DNA of 64,000 nt from Mesonia oceanica (GTDB lineage Bacteria; Bacteroidota; Bacteroidia; Flavobacteriales; Flavobacteriaceae): contig NZ_CABVMM010000003.1 in the NCBI RefSeq assembly GCF_902499555.1, forward strand, positions 124,001 to 188,000. Reading direction: 5' to 3'. The notes below the pieces were generated by a model that was not told the DNA's origin, did no database searches, and saw nothing but the letters and a program-made list of their open reading frames with translations. This document shows, piece by piece, positions 17,035-26,438 of the stretch. Made by a program: the position numbers and the translations under genes. Each line of letters opens with the position of its first letter. Position 1 is the stretch's first letter.

Positions 17035-18444
17035 TTAGTTGGTTTTTAAAGATTTATATAAGTCGTTGTATTTTTTGGCAGATGCATCCCAAGAGTGATC
17101 TATATGCATCATTGTTTTTCTTATATTTTTGAGGTTGGGTACTTCTTCGTAATAGGTAATTGCCCGTTGTATAGTTTTAAGACAATTCTCCACACTTACA
17201 TGGTCAAAACGAAAACCAAAACCGCCATGCTTTACATCTGTGACGGTATCTTTTAATCCGCCGGTGCTGTGTACAATCGGGATGGTTCCATACTGCATGG
17301 CATACAGTTGGTTAAGTCCGCAAGGCTCAATTCTCGAAGGCATCAATAAAAAATCTGAACCAGCATAAATCCGGTGAGAAAGTTCTTCATTGTAACCTAT
17401 ACATTTATTGTAATTACTTTTATGTTTTGATTTTAGTGCTTCCAGCTGTTGTTCCAATACTTTATTTCCTGAACCTAAAATTAAAATACTGCAATTTTTT
17501 TCAGTAAGAATACTGTCGATCACCTCTGGTAAAAGATCGGCACTTTTTTCGTAAACCAACCTCCCAATAAAAGAAAACAAAGGCTTTGATAAAGAAAAAC
17601 CAAACTCTTTACAGAGCCATTTTTTATTAGCGGTTTTCCCTGTTTGAACATTATTGCTGGTGTAATTTTTAGTAAGCATGTCATCTGTTTCAGGATTCCA
17701 AACCGATGTATCTATACCGTTTAGAATACCCACACATTTATCTTTTTCATGACTTAATAAAAGCTCTAGACCATTTGCGTCTTTTTGTAGCTCTTTCATA
17801 TAGCTTTCAGAAACCGTAGTTACGCGCCAAGCACATTTAATTCCTGCTGCTAACGGGTTTATAGCTCCATTCCAATCCAATAAACCATTTCTGGAAATGT
17901 CAAATGCAGGCAAGTAGTGTATAAATTCATGGGAAAACCAACCTTGGTATTGTGCATTATGAATGCTCAGTACAGTAGGAATTTGGTTGAGTGCTTTATA
18001 TTTATAACATTCTTGTAGCATAAAAGGGATTAACCCCGTATGATGATCGTGACAATGAATAATGGAAGGTTTATCTTTTAAACTCAATATCCAATCTAAC
18101 GCAGCAATTTGAAATGCGGTAAAACGTTCCGTGTCATCCTCAGAATACACATATTCTTTAAATAGAAGTTCAGGAATATCAATAAATATTACCTCTACCG
18201 CTAAACTGTTTTTCTTTAGTGCTAAAACTTGGTAAGCATAGGTTTTCTCCCCTAAGGAGACTTCAGCCGTGGCAATTGTTTTAAACTCATTTTTTTGGGT
18301 AAAACGGTTATTGTAAAATGGCATCAATACGCTTGCTTTCACGCCAGCATTTTCTTGGTATTTAGGCAAGGATCCCACTACATCCGCTAAACCCCCAACT
18401 TTAGCAATCGGGTAACATTCAGCACTTATGTGTATTACATTCAT
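17035..18444 (-). CDS. glgA: Glycogen synthase
   Basis: A 469-residue GT5 glycogen synthase that transfers glucose from ADP-glucose to the growing chain. The KxGGL motif is seen as IAKVGGLADVVGSLPKYQ (residues 14-31). Further family marks are HIHDHHTG-like IIHCHDHHTGLIP and, in the second Rossmann domain, FIGRLVYEKSADLLPEVI and MPSRIEPCGLNQLYAMQYGT. First gene of the glgA-glgC-glgB-GH31 run; the preceding 283 bases up to leuS hold the divergent promoters and no gene. Confidence 0.97.
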   Translation of the reverse strand: MNVIHISAECYPIAKVGGLADVVGSLPKYQENAGVKASVLMPFYNNRFTQKNEFKTIATAEVSLGEKTYAYQVLALKKNSLAVEVIFIDIPELLFKEYVYSEDDTERFTAFQIAALDWILSLKDKPSIIHCHDHHTGLIPFMLQECYKYKALNQIPTVLSIHNAQYQGWFSHEFIHYLPAFDISRNGLLDWNGAINPLAAGIKCAWRVTTVSESYMKELQKDANGLELLLSHEKDKCVGILNGIDTSVWNPETDDMLTKNYTSNNVQTGKTANKKWLCKEFGFSLSKPLFSFIGRLVYEKSADLLPEVIDSILTEKNCSILILGSGNKVLEQQLEALKSKHKSNYNKCIGYNEELSHRIYAGSDFLLMPSRIEPCGLNQLYAMQYGTIPIVHSTGGLKDTVTDVKHGGFGFRFDHVSVENCLKTIQRAITYYEEVPNLKNIRKTMMHIDHSWDASAKKYNDLYKSLKTN

Positions 18445-18666
18445 TATAAAAGAAACAAAAAATTAATCTTTAGAATTGTGTTTGGTTAATTCGTAATAAA
18501 ACAGCCTTGAGTTTATAAGATTTATATTTTCAAAGCATTATTTTGTTAAAATACGTATAAATTTAATGAAATGGAAAGATAATTATCTGTTTGTTTTGAA
18601 AAATTTAAGGACTTAATTTTTATATCAATCCATTTTCTATAAATTCCCATAAGTGGTTTAAAATTG

Positions 18667-18674
18667 TAAATTTG
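18667..18674 (+). promoter_or_regulatory. -7 promoter element before leuS
   Basis: TAAATTTG fits TAnnTTTG exactly, 53 bases before the leuS ATG. No TTG at the right upstream distance is obvious. Confidence 0.4.
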
Positions 18675-18727
18675 CAGTCAATAATTTTCAAGCAGTTTTG
18701 TGCTAATCAAACGGATAAACTATAAAA

Positions 18728-21700
18728 ATGAACTATAACTTTAACGAGATCGAAGCCAAATGGCAAAAACATTGGGCAGAACACCAAACTTTTAAAGCTA
18801 GTAACCAAAGCGATAAAGAGAAATTTTATGTGTTAGATATGTTTCCTTATCCATCGGGAGCAGGTTTGCACGTGGGGCATCCGTTAGGGTATATTGCCAG
18901 CGATATTTATGCGCGTTACAAAAGGCATCAGGGTTTTAATGTATTGCATCCGCAAGGCTATGATTCATTTGGGTTGCCGGCAGAACAATATGCCATACAA
19001 ACCGGTCAACATCCGGCAATTACCACCAAAACCAATATCGCACGGTACCGTGAACAACTTGATAAAATCGGGTTTTCCTTTGATTGGAGCCGTGAAGTAC
19101 GCACCAGTGATCCGAACTATTACAAATGGACACAGTGGATTTTCATTCAGCTTTTTGAAAGTTGGTACGATGTTGTAGAAGGAAAAGCCAAACCCATTTC
19201 AGCATTAATTGAAAGCTTTGCAGCAGAAGGAAACACAAGCGTTAATGCGGCTTGTGATGATGATGTTGCTGAATTTTCTGCGGAAGATTGGAAAGCCTTT
19301 TCAGAAAAAGAGCAAGAAGAAATTCTTTTAAAATATAGATTAACTTACCTAGCGGAAACCGAAGTAAACTGGTGTCCGCAATTGGGAACCGTTTTAGCCA
19401 ACGACGAGATCGTGAATGGCGTTTCAGAACGTGGCGGTTATCCTGTGGTTCGTAAAAAAATGAAACAATGGAGTATGCGAATTTCTGCCTATGCAGAACG
19501 TTTGCTTCAAGGGTTAAATGATATCGATTGGACCGATAGCTTAAAAGAAAGTCAACGTAACTGGATCGGGAAATCGGTAGGGGCACAAGTTGAATTCCCC
19601 ATCCTATCCTTCCCCAAAGGGGAAGCGAAAGCAGAGCCGGGTTATATGACAGGTGGAAATAATTCTCATCTTTTAATAAAAAAAGCTCAAGAAAATAGAG
19701 CAAACCCAACAGAAGCTGAAAGGATCCTTTGGGAACAATTAAGGAGTAAAAAATTAGAAGGTTACAAGTTTAGGCAGCAACATCTGATAGATGACTTTAT
19801 TGTTGATTTTGTGTGTCTTTCTAAAAAACTAGTTGTTGAAGTAGATGGAAAAATACATGAGACGACAAAGGAATATGATGGAGAGCGAACTAAAGTTCTA
19901 GAAGAAAAAGGTTTCAAGGTAATCCGTTTTAAGAATGAAGAAATTATTGGTGACCTTGATAATGTTTTAGAAAAAATTCTTGAAGCCATAGAGAAACAGG
20001 CTCCCCTTTCCTTCGGAGAGGGGTCGGGGGAGAGGATTTCCGTTTTTACCACACGTCCTGATACGATTTTCGGAGTGACTTTTATGACCTTAGCTCCGGA
20101 ACACGAATTGGTTTCAAAAATTACCACGCCTGAACAAAAAGAAGCGGTGGAAGCTTATGTAGAAGCGACCGCAAAACGTAGTGAGCGGGAACGAATGGCC
20201 GATGTAAAAACTATTTCTGGAGTTTTTACCGGAGCTTATGCGGAGCATCCGTTTACCAAAGAGCCGGTACCCATTTGGATTGGAGATTACGTGTTGGCAA
20301 GCTACGGAACCGGTGCCGTGATGGCCGTTCCTTGTGGTGACCAACGTGATTTTGATTTTGCAAAACATTTCGAGAGAAAACCGGGAATGCCAAAAATTAA
20401 AAACATTTTTAAGGATGTTGATATTACGGAAGCCGCCCATGCCGATAAAGAAGGGACGGTGATCACCAATTCAGATTTCTTAAATGATTTACTGTATAAA
20501 AAAGCCTTGAAACGAGCGATTTTTGAATTAGAGAAAATCGGTCAAGGAAAAGGAAAAACCAACTATCGTTTGCGCGATGCCGTATTTAGTCGTCAGCGGT
20601 ATTGGGGAGAGCCCTTCCCAGTCTATTACGTGAACGGAATGCCGCGAATGATCGAAGAAAAATATTTGCCTTTAGAATTACCCGAAGTTGAAAAATACTT
20701 GCCTACGGAAGAAGGTGAACCGCCATTAGGTCGTGCCGATGTTTGGGCTTGGGATACAAAAAATAATAAAGTAGTGCCGAATGCGATGCTGAAACAAGTT
20801 CAGCATGACGGTTCTGAGCGTCATTCCGAACTTGATTCGGAATCACATCACAATGAGATTTATCCACTCGAATTAAACACCATGCCGGGTTGGGCTGGAA
20901 GCTCTTGGTATTTCTTCCGTTATATGGAAGATGAAAAACGTAAGGAGATGTTTGCGTCTCCCGAAGCTTTGAACTATTGGCAAAATGTCGATTTATATAT
21001 TGGCGGTAGCGAACACGCGACCGGACATTTACTGTACGCGCGTTTTTGGACGAAGTTCTTAAAAGACCGCGGATTCGTTCCTGTAGAAGAACCCTTTAAA
21101 AAACTCATCAACCAAGGAATGATCTTGGGTACAAGTGCAATTGTTTATAGGATTTCTGGTACGAACAAATATGTTTCACTAGGCTTGAAGTCTAATTATG
21201 ATGTTGAAGAAATTAGAGTAGATGTCAATTTTGTGAATGGTTCAGATGAAATAGATCTAGAGAAATTGAAATCTTGGTTGCCAGAATTTAATAGTGCAGA
21301 ATTTATCAAAGAGGATGATGGTAAATACATTGTAGGTAGAGAAGTTGAGAAAATGTCTAAAAGATGGTATAATGTTGTCAATCCCGATGATATTTGTGAA
21401 GATTATGGTGCCGATACGCTTCGTATGTACGAGATGTTTTTAGGTCCGCTAGAACAAGCTAAACCTTGGAACACCGCGGGAATCACCGGTGTACATAACT
21501 TCCTTAAAAAACTGTGGAAATTGTACCACAACAACGAAGAATTTGCTGTGACCGATGCCGAGCCGAGTAAAGACTCCTTAAAAACACTACATAAAACCAT
21601 CAAAAAAGTAACTGAAGATATTGAAAACTTTAGTTTCAATACTTCCGTGTCTACCTTTATGATTTGTGTGAATGAGTTGACAGCGCAAAAATGTACTTCC

Positions 21701-22030
21701 AAAGCCATTCTAGAACCTTTAGCCGTGTTGATTTCGCCTTACGCGCCACACATAGCTGAAGAATTATGGAGTAAATTAGGAAATGAAGGCAGCGTAGCTT
21801 TTGCAGCTTACCCAAAATTTGAAGAAAAGCACCTTAAAGAAAGCTCAAAAACCTATCCGGTTTCTTTCAACGGGAAAATGCGTTTCACCATGGATTTGTC
21901 GTTAGATTTATCGAAAGACGAATTAGAAGAAATTGTGATGAATGATGAGCGCACCAAAAAACAATTAGATGGGTCAACCCCTAAAAAAGTGATTATTGTT
22001 CCGGGTAAAATCATAAATATTGTAAAATAA
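18728..22030 (+). CDS. leuS: Leucyl-tRNA synthetase with two in-frame insertions
   Basis: A 1100-residue class I synthetase that charges tRNA-Leu. The HIGH-type motif is [11 protein letters not shown] (HVGH 48-51), the editing-domain strand is [29 protein letters not shown] lies in the core, and [16 protein letters not shown] (near residue 877) is the KMSKS motif. Bacteroidetes-type extra segments ([37 protein letters not shown]) are normal for the phylum. Two stretches are not: residues about 290-435 are a DUF559 endonuclease-like domain lodged at the start of the CP1 editing domain, and residues about 686-711 are encoded by a two-hairpin palindromic element. Both keep frame, and core motifs are intact, so the enzyme is probably functional. 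Only leuS seen in the window. Confidence 0.95.
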   Translation: MNYNFNEIEAKWQKHWAEHQTFKASNQSDKEKFYVLDMFPYPSGAGLHVGHPLGYIASDIYARYKRHQGFNVLHPQGYDSFGLPAEQYAIQTGQHPAITTKTNIARYREQLDKIGFSFDWSREVRTSDPNYYKWTQWIFIQLFESWYDVVEGKAKPISALIESFAAEGNTSVNAACDDDVAEFSAEDWKAFSEKEQEEILLKYRLTYLAETEVNWCPQLGTVLANDEIVNGVSERGGYPVVRKKMKQWSMRISAYAERLLQGLNDIDWTDSLKESQRNWIGKSVGAQVEFPILSFPKGEAKAEPGYMTGGNNSHLLIKKAQENRANPTEAERILWEQLRSKKLEGYKFRQQHLIDDFIVDFVCLSKKLVVEVDGKIHETTKEYDGERTKVLEEKGFKVIRFKNEEIIGDLDNVLEKILEAIEKQAPLSFGEGSGERISVFTTRPDTIFGVTFMTLAPEHELVSKITTPEQKEAVEAYVEATAKRSERERMADVKTISGVFTGAYAEHPFTKEPVPIWIGDYVLASYGTGAVMAVPCGDQRDFDFAKHFERKPGMPKIKNIFKDVDITEAAHADKEGTVITNSDFLNDLLYKKALKRAIFELEKIGQGKGKTNYRLRDAVFSRQRYWGEPFPVYYVNGMPRMIEEKYLPLELPEVEKYLPTEEGEPPLGRADVWAWDTKNNKVVPNAMLKQVQHDGSERHSELDSESHHNEIYPLELNTMPGWAGSSWYFFRYMEDEKRKEMFASPEALNYWQNVDLYIGGSEHATGHLLYARFWTKFLKDRGFVPVEEPFKKLINQGMILGTSAIVYRISGTNKYVSLGLKSNYDVEEIRVDVNFVNGSDEIDLEKLKSWLPEFNSAEFIKEDDGKYIVGREVEKMSKRWYNVVNPDDICEDYGADTLRMYEMFLGPLEQAKPWNTAGITGVHNFLKKLWKLYHNNEEFAVTDAEPSKDSLKTLHKTIKKVTEDIENFSFNTSVSTFMICVNELTAQKCTSKAILEPLAVLISPYAPHIAEELWSKLGNEGSVAFAAYPKFEEKHLKESSKTYPVSFNGKMRFTMDLSLDLSKDELEEIVMNDERTKKQLDGSTPKKVIIVPGKIINIVK
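19597..20034 (+). mobile_element. DUF559 (VSR/PD-(D/E)xK-like) domain inserted in leuS
   Basis: About 438 bases (146 codons) that have no counterpart in ordinary LeuRS. The encoded segment includes [34 protein letters not shown] and [13 protein letters not shown], the typical DUF559 order with the Asp and ExD of a PD-(D/E)xK nuclease. Each end carries a hairpin: CTTCCCC AAA GGGGAAG at 19609-19625 and CCCCTTTC...GGAGAGGGG at 20003-20023, a style of GC-rich repeat often found beside free-standing DUF559 genes in this phylum. Insertion falls between the strands VGAQVEF and [10 protein letters not shown], a surface hairpin of CP1. Boundaries are approximate. Confidence 0.8.
20783..20860 (+). repeat. 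Two-hairpin palindromic element inserted in leuS
   Basis: Two perfect 8-bp stems with 5-base loops: ATGCTGAA/TTCAGCAT with loop ACAAG (20786-20806) and ATTCCGAA/TTCGGAAT with loop CTTGA (20823-20843). The loops contain the complementary tetramers CAAG and CTTG. The encoded peptide is [20 protein letters not shown], foreign to LeuRS, placed between [11 protein letters not shown] and [15 protein letters not shown]. Similar palindromes occur as dispersed intergenic repeats in bacteria, and a relative lies at 55152-55200. Confidence 0.8.
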
Positions 22031-22051
22031 CCCTATAAATTTAGGGGTTGA

Positions 22052-22100
22052 TAAGGGTGTTTTAAACTTTTTTAAGTTTAACACCCTTATTTTTTATTTT
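22052..22100 (+). terminator. Terminator after leuS
   Basis: A long stem with arms AAGGGTGTTTTAAACTT and AAGTTTAACACCCTT (one bulged base) and a T4 loop, followed by a T-rich run. A smaller hairpin CCCTA/TAGGG precedes it at 22031-22046. Confidence 0.8.
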
Positions 22101-22133
22101 AATTTTATTTTTAGGCAACTAAAATTTATCGTT

Positions 22134-23234
22134 ATGATTATAGGTGTTCCTAAAGAAATTAAAAACAACGAAAGTAGAGTAGGGATGACCCCTGCCGGAG
22201 TTTTAGAACTCACCAAAAGAAACCACACGGTTTACGTACAAGCCACCGCCGGAATTGCTAGCGGATTTTCAGATGAAGATTACCAACATGTAGGAGCACA
22301 AATTTTACCATCGATCGATGCGGTGTATGCCAAAAGTGATATGATCGTAAAAGTAAAAGAGCCCATTCCTGAAGAATATAGCTTAATTAAAGAAGATCAG
22401 GTGGTATTTACCTATTTTCATTTTGCTGCCGATCAAGAACTTACCGAAGCGATGATCGATAGTAAATCGGTTTGTATTGCTTATGAAACCGTACAAGATG
22501 CCAACGGCAGGCTACCCTTGCTCACTCCCATGTCTGAAGTGGCCGGAAGAATGTCCATTCAGCAAGGGGCTAAATATTTAGAAAAACCCGTCAAAGGAAA
22601 AGGATTGTTATTAGGTGGCGTTCCTGGTGTTTCTCCAGGAAAAGTTTTGATATTAGGTGCCGGAGTCGTTGGGATTCAAGCCGCGAAAATGGCAGCCGGT
22701 TTAGGTGCGCACGTCACCATTCTCGACATTAATATGGATCGTTTACGATATGTGAATGACATTATGCCAAGCCACGTTGTTACAGAATTCTCTAACGAAT
22801 ATAACATTAGAAAACACATTAAAACACACGATTTAATTATTGGCGGCGTATTAATACCCGGAGCCAAGGCCCCAAAACTCATCACCCGAGATATGCTAAA
22901 AGAAATGGATCACGGCACGGTAATCGTTGATGTAGCCGTCGATCAAGGTGGTTGTATTGAAACCACTAAAGCGACCACCCACCAAGATCCTGTTTATATT
23001 ATTGATGAGGTGGTACATTATTGCGTGGCCAATATGCCGGGAGCCGTTCCGCATACTTCTACCGTTGCACTGACCAATGTAACTTTGCCTTATGTGATTA
23101 ATTTGGCACAAAAAGGTTGGGAAAAAGCCTGTAAAGAAGATACTACGCTGTTTAAAGGACTTAACATTATAAAAGGAAAAGTCGTATATCAACCCATCGC
23201 TGAAGCTTTCGGCTGGGAAGAGGTTCATCAATAG
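22134..23234 (+). CDS. ald: Alanine dehydrogenase
   Basis: A 366-residue NAD-dependent alanine dehydrogenase (L-alanine + NAD + H2O to pyruvate + NH4 + NADH). The N-terminus MIIGVPKEIKNNESRVGMTP is diagnostic, followed by VKVKEPIPEEY, the Rossmann loop VLILGAGVVGIQAAKMAAGLG and the C-terminal HTSTVALTNVTLPYV. Length matches the family. Its stop codon overlaps the left end of the dispersed repeat that brackets the tandem array. Confidence 0.96.
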   Translation: MIIGVPKEIKNNESRVGMTPAGVLELTKRNHTVYVQATAGIASGFSDEDYQHVGAQILPSIDAVYAKSDMIVKVKEPIPEEYSLIKEDQVVFTYFHFAADQELTEAMIDSKSVCIAYETVQDANGRLPLLTPMSEVAGRMSIQQGAKYLEKPVKGKGLLLGGVPGVSPGKVLILGAGVVGIQAAKMAAGLGAHVTILDINMDRLRYVNDIMPSHVVTEFSNEYNIRKHIKTHDLIIGGVLIPGAKAPKLITRDMLKEMDHGTVIVDVAVDQGGCIETTKATTHQDPVYIIDEVVHYCVANMPGAVPHTSTVALTNVTLPYVINLAQKGWEKACKEDTTLFKGLNIIKGKVVYQPIAEAFGWEEVHQ

Positions 23235-23294
23235 GGCGTTTCCCTACGGGTCGGGCCTGCTTACCGGTAGGTAAGCTTTCGGCAGTCGCTTTTT
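23234..23294 (+). repeat. Dispersed repeat, left copy flanking the tandem array
   Basis: Starts at the ald stop with GGGCGTTTCCCTACGGGTC, then GGGC, a CTTACCGGTAGGTAAG palindrome, and TTCGGCAGTCGC plus a T-run. A diverged copy in inverted orientation lies at 26307-26361 beyond the array: 19 of 23 bases match in the core. The trailing T-run lets this copy act as the ald terminator. Confidence 0.7.
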
Positions 23295-23302
23295 TGTTTT
23301 TT

Positions 23303-26058
23303 AGAATTGATATGCCTACCAGGTTTTATAAACCTTGCAGGATGATGTTTACTTTTTTAGGTTTCTTTACGTGATACAGAACCTACCTATAGATAGGCAA
23401 GCTTATTTTCCTCAATTCATCTTGCAAATATTAAAATAGAATTTCGTTGAGTATTCCTACAAGGTCTTTTTGACCTTGTAGGTTTTTTTTAGAATTAATA
23501 CCTACCAGGTTTTATAAACCTTGCAGGACAATATGTAGCTTACTTTTTTAGGTTTCTTTACGTGATACAGAACCTACCTACAGATAGGCAAGCTTATTTT
23601 CCTCAATTCATCTTTTGAACATTAAAATAGAATTTCGTTGAGCATTCCTACAAGGTCTTTTTTGACCTTGTAGGTTTTTTTTAGAATTGATACCTATAAG
23701 GTTTTATAAAGCTTTCAGGATGATGTTTACTTTATTAGTTTCTTTACGTGATAGTGAACCTACCTATAGATAGGCAAGCTTATTTTCCTCAATTCATCTT
23801 GCAAATATTAAAATAGAATTTCGTTGAGCATTCCTGCAAAGTCTTTTTTGACCTTGTAGTTTTTTTTTAATTAATACCTACAAGGTTTTGTAAACCTTGC
23901 AGGACAATATGTAGCTTACTTTTTTAGGTTTCTTTACGTGATACAGAACCTACCTACAGATAGGCAAGCTTATTTTCCTCAATTCATCTTGCAAATATTA
24001 AAATAGAATTTCGTTGAGCATTCCTGCAAGGTCTTTTTGACCTTGTAGGTTTTTTTTAGAATTGATATACCTAACAGGTTTTATAAAGCTTGCAGGACAA
24101 TATGGAGTTTACTTTTTTAGTTTCTTTACGTGATACAGAACCTACATATAGATAGTCGAGCTTATTTTTATCAATTCATCTTTTAAACATTAAAACAGAA
24201 TTTCGTTGAGTATTCCTACAAGGTCTTTTTGGGCCTTGTAGGTTTTTTAGAATTGATATCTACCAGGTTTTATAAACTTTGCAGGATGATGTTTACTTTT
24301 TTAGGTTTCTTTACGTGATACTGAACCTACCTACAGATAGGCAAGCTTATTTTCCTCAATTCATCTTGCAAATATTAAAATAGAATTTTGTTGAGTATTC
24401 CTGCAAGGTCTTTTTTGACCTTGTAGGTTTTTTTTTAGAATTAATACCTACCAGGTTTTATAAAGCTTGCAGGATGATGTTTACTTTTTTAGTTTCTTTA
24501 CGTGATAGTGAACCTACCTATAGATGGGCAAGCTTATTTTCCTCAATTCATCTTTTAAACATTAAAACAGAATTTCGTTGAGCATTCCTACAAGGTCTTT
24601 TTTGACCTTGTCGTTTTTTTTAGAATTGATACCTACCAGGTTTTATAAACCTTGCAGGATGATGTTTACTTTTTTAGTTTCTTTTACGTGATACAGGACC
24701 TACCTATAGATGGGCAAGCTTATTTTCCTCAATTCATCTTTTAAACATTAAAACAGAATTTCGTTGAGCATTCCTACAAGGTCTTTTTTGACCTTGTCGT
24801 TTTTTTTAGAATTGATACCTACCAGGTTTTATAAACCTTGCAGGATGATGTTTACTTTTTTAGTTTCTTTTACGTGATACAGGACCTACCTATAGATGGG
24901 CAAGCTTATTTTCCTCAATTCATCTTTTAAACATTAAAACAGAATTTCGTTGAGCATTCCTACAAGGTCTTTTTTGACCTTGTCGTTTTTTAGAATTAAT
25001 ACCTACCAGGTTTTATAAAGCTTGCGGGATATTTGTAGTTTACTTTTTTAGTTTCTTTACGTGATACTTAACCTACCTATAGATAGGCAAGCTTATTTTC
25101 CTCAATTCATCTTGCAAATATTAAAATAGAATTTCGTTGAGCATTCCTGCAAAGTCTTTTTGGGCCTTGTAGGTTTTTTAGAATTGATACCTACCAGGTT
25201 TTATAAAGCTTGCAGGATATTTGTAGTTTACTTTATTAGTTTCTTTTACGTGATACAGGACCTACCTATAGATGGGCAAGCTTATTTTCCTCAATTCATC
25301 TTGCAAATATTAAAATAGAATTTCGTTGAGCATTCCTGCAAGGTTTTTTTGATGTTGTAGGTTTTTTTTTAGAATTGATACCTACCAGGTTTTATAAAGC
25401 TTGCGGGATATTTGTAGTTTACTTTTTTAGTTTCTTTATGTGATACTGAACCTAACTATAGATAGTCGAGCTTATTTTCTTCAATTCATCTTACAAATAT
25501 TAAGACAGAATTTCGTTGAGCATTCCTGCAAGGTCTTTTTTGACCTTGTAGGTTTTTTTTTTAATTAATACCTACCAGGTTTTGTAAACCTTGCAGGACA
25601 ATATGTAGCTTACTTTTTTAGTTTCTTTTACGTGATACTGAATCTACCTATTGATGGATAAGCTTATTTTTACCAAGTTATCTAGCAAATATTAAAACAG
25701 AATTTTGTTGAGCATTCCTGCAAGGTCTTTTTGACCTTTTCGTTTTTTTTAGAATTGATACCTGCCAGGTTTTATAAACCTTGCAGGACAATATGGAGTT
25801 TACTTTTTTAGGTTTCTTTACGTGATACTGAACCTACCTATAGATAGTCGAACTTATTTTCCTCAATTCATCTTGTAAATATTAAAGCAGAATTTTGTTG
25901 AGCATTCCTGCAAGGTTTTTTTGACGTTGTAGGTTTTTTAGAATTGATACCTACCAGGTTTTATAAACCTTGCAGGATATTTGACCTCATGATAAATCTA
26001 TCGGTAGGGAGGTTTATTTTAGCATCCCATCTTAAAAATACTGAAATAGTAAGAAGAG
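23303..26058 (+). repeat. Tandem array of about 188-bp noncoding units (14 full, 1 partial)
   Basis: Units beginning AGAATT(G/A)ATACCTACC start at 23303, 23491, 23683, 23867, 24058, 24249, 24437, 24622, 24808, 24992, 25180, 25371, 25561 and 25751; a degenerate fifteenth starts at 25940. Spacing is 184-192 bases. Order within a unit: an imperfect palindrome (CCTACCAGG...CCTTGCAGG), a T/C-rich stretch, TTTACGTGATAC, ACCTACCTATAGATAGGCAA, CTCAATTCATCTT, AGAATTTCGTTGAG, then a hairpin CCTACAAGGTC/GACCTTGTAGG and T6-T9. Units differ by point changes and alternative blocks; those at 24622 and 24808 are almost identical. No long reading frame exists in it. There is no variable spacer, so it is not CRISPR-like. 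Confidence 0.95.
23453..23490 (+). terminator. Terminator-like hairpin of array unit 1 (repeated in every unit)
   Basis: CCTACAAGGTC, a T5 loop, GACCTTGTAGG and T8: an 11-bp perfect stem with a T-run on the plus strand only. Equivalent structures close each unit. Some keep the full stem, several have A-to-G changes giving G-U pairs, and units at 24437, 24622, 24808 and 25561 have lost the outer pairs (GTCGT ending). Confidence 0.75.
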
Positions 26059-26110
26059 TTTGAAGAAAAATCTTGATAGAATTCAGCTTGACATTTTAGA
26101 TCAACTAAAA

Positions 26111-26170
26111 GTTCCTTCCCTTTCAAGGAAGGTGGCTTATAGAGCGGCAGCGGAGTAAGTCGGAAGGGTT
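26111..26170. repeat. Dispersed repeat with CCTTCC...GGAAGG palindrome
   Basis: CCTTCCCTTTCAAGGAAGG followed by a GC-richer tail with GCGGAGTAAGTCGGAAGGG. It has the same style as the CTTCCCC/GGGGAAG hairpin at the left edge of the DUF559 insertion in leuS. Together with 26249-26273 (CTTGAG...CTCAAG) it makes the region between array and metallopeptidase a patchwork of repeats; no gene is seen from 26059 to 26438. Confidence 0.55.
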
Positions 26171-26306
26171 TTATCATTGTTTACGTAAGGTTTTAATATT
26201 CTAAATTTTTGCATCAGGGATGGTAACGGCATGCTTTTTATTGTGACCTTGAGTCTTTAGACTTCGCTCAAGACGGGCTTAGTCGAAAGGTATTGAGAAT
26301 AAAAAG

Positions 26307-26361
26307 ACCTGCCTGCTGACAGGCAGGTACAGCGAACAGCCAGACCCGCAGGGAGATGCCC
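26307..26361 (-). repeat. Dispersed repeat, right (inverted) copy flanking the tandem array
   Basis: On the minus strand it reads GGGCATCTCCCTGCGGGTC, then TGGC, a TTCGC segment and the perfect palindrome ACCTGCCTG/CAGGCAGGT (26307-26328), then a T-rich run. It mirrors the copy at 23234, so the array lies between inverted relatives about 3.1 kb apart. Confidence 0.65.
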
Positions 26362-26438
26362 AAAAGACAAAACGTCACTTATTTAACTTGGCTAGATTTT
26401 TGATTTTATCCTATAAAAAAACTGAAAAAGATAAAATT

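Noticed and set aside
19597..20034. Intein in leuS
   Set aside because: No Cys/Ser at the left junction, no terminal His-Asn and no HINT blocks; the segment matches a DUF559 domain.
19242..20440. Minus-strand frames opposite leuS of more than 100 codons
   Set aside because: They are antisense shadows of the coding strand, with no recognisable protein features.
23342..23380. Short peptide frame (MMFTFLGFFT) within some array units
   Set aside because: A single-base length difference (TTAGG or TTAG) breaks it in most units, so it is not conserved.
23303..25939. Tandem array as a CRISPR or other repeat-spacer array
   Set aside because: Every part of the 188-bp unit is shared between copies; there are no unique spacers and no cas-like gene within the window.
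26388..26438. N-terminal 17 codons of the metallopeptidase frame from TTG
   Set aside because: This stretch lies in non-coding repeat-edge DNA, and relatives begin at the MMGYY position.
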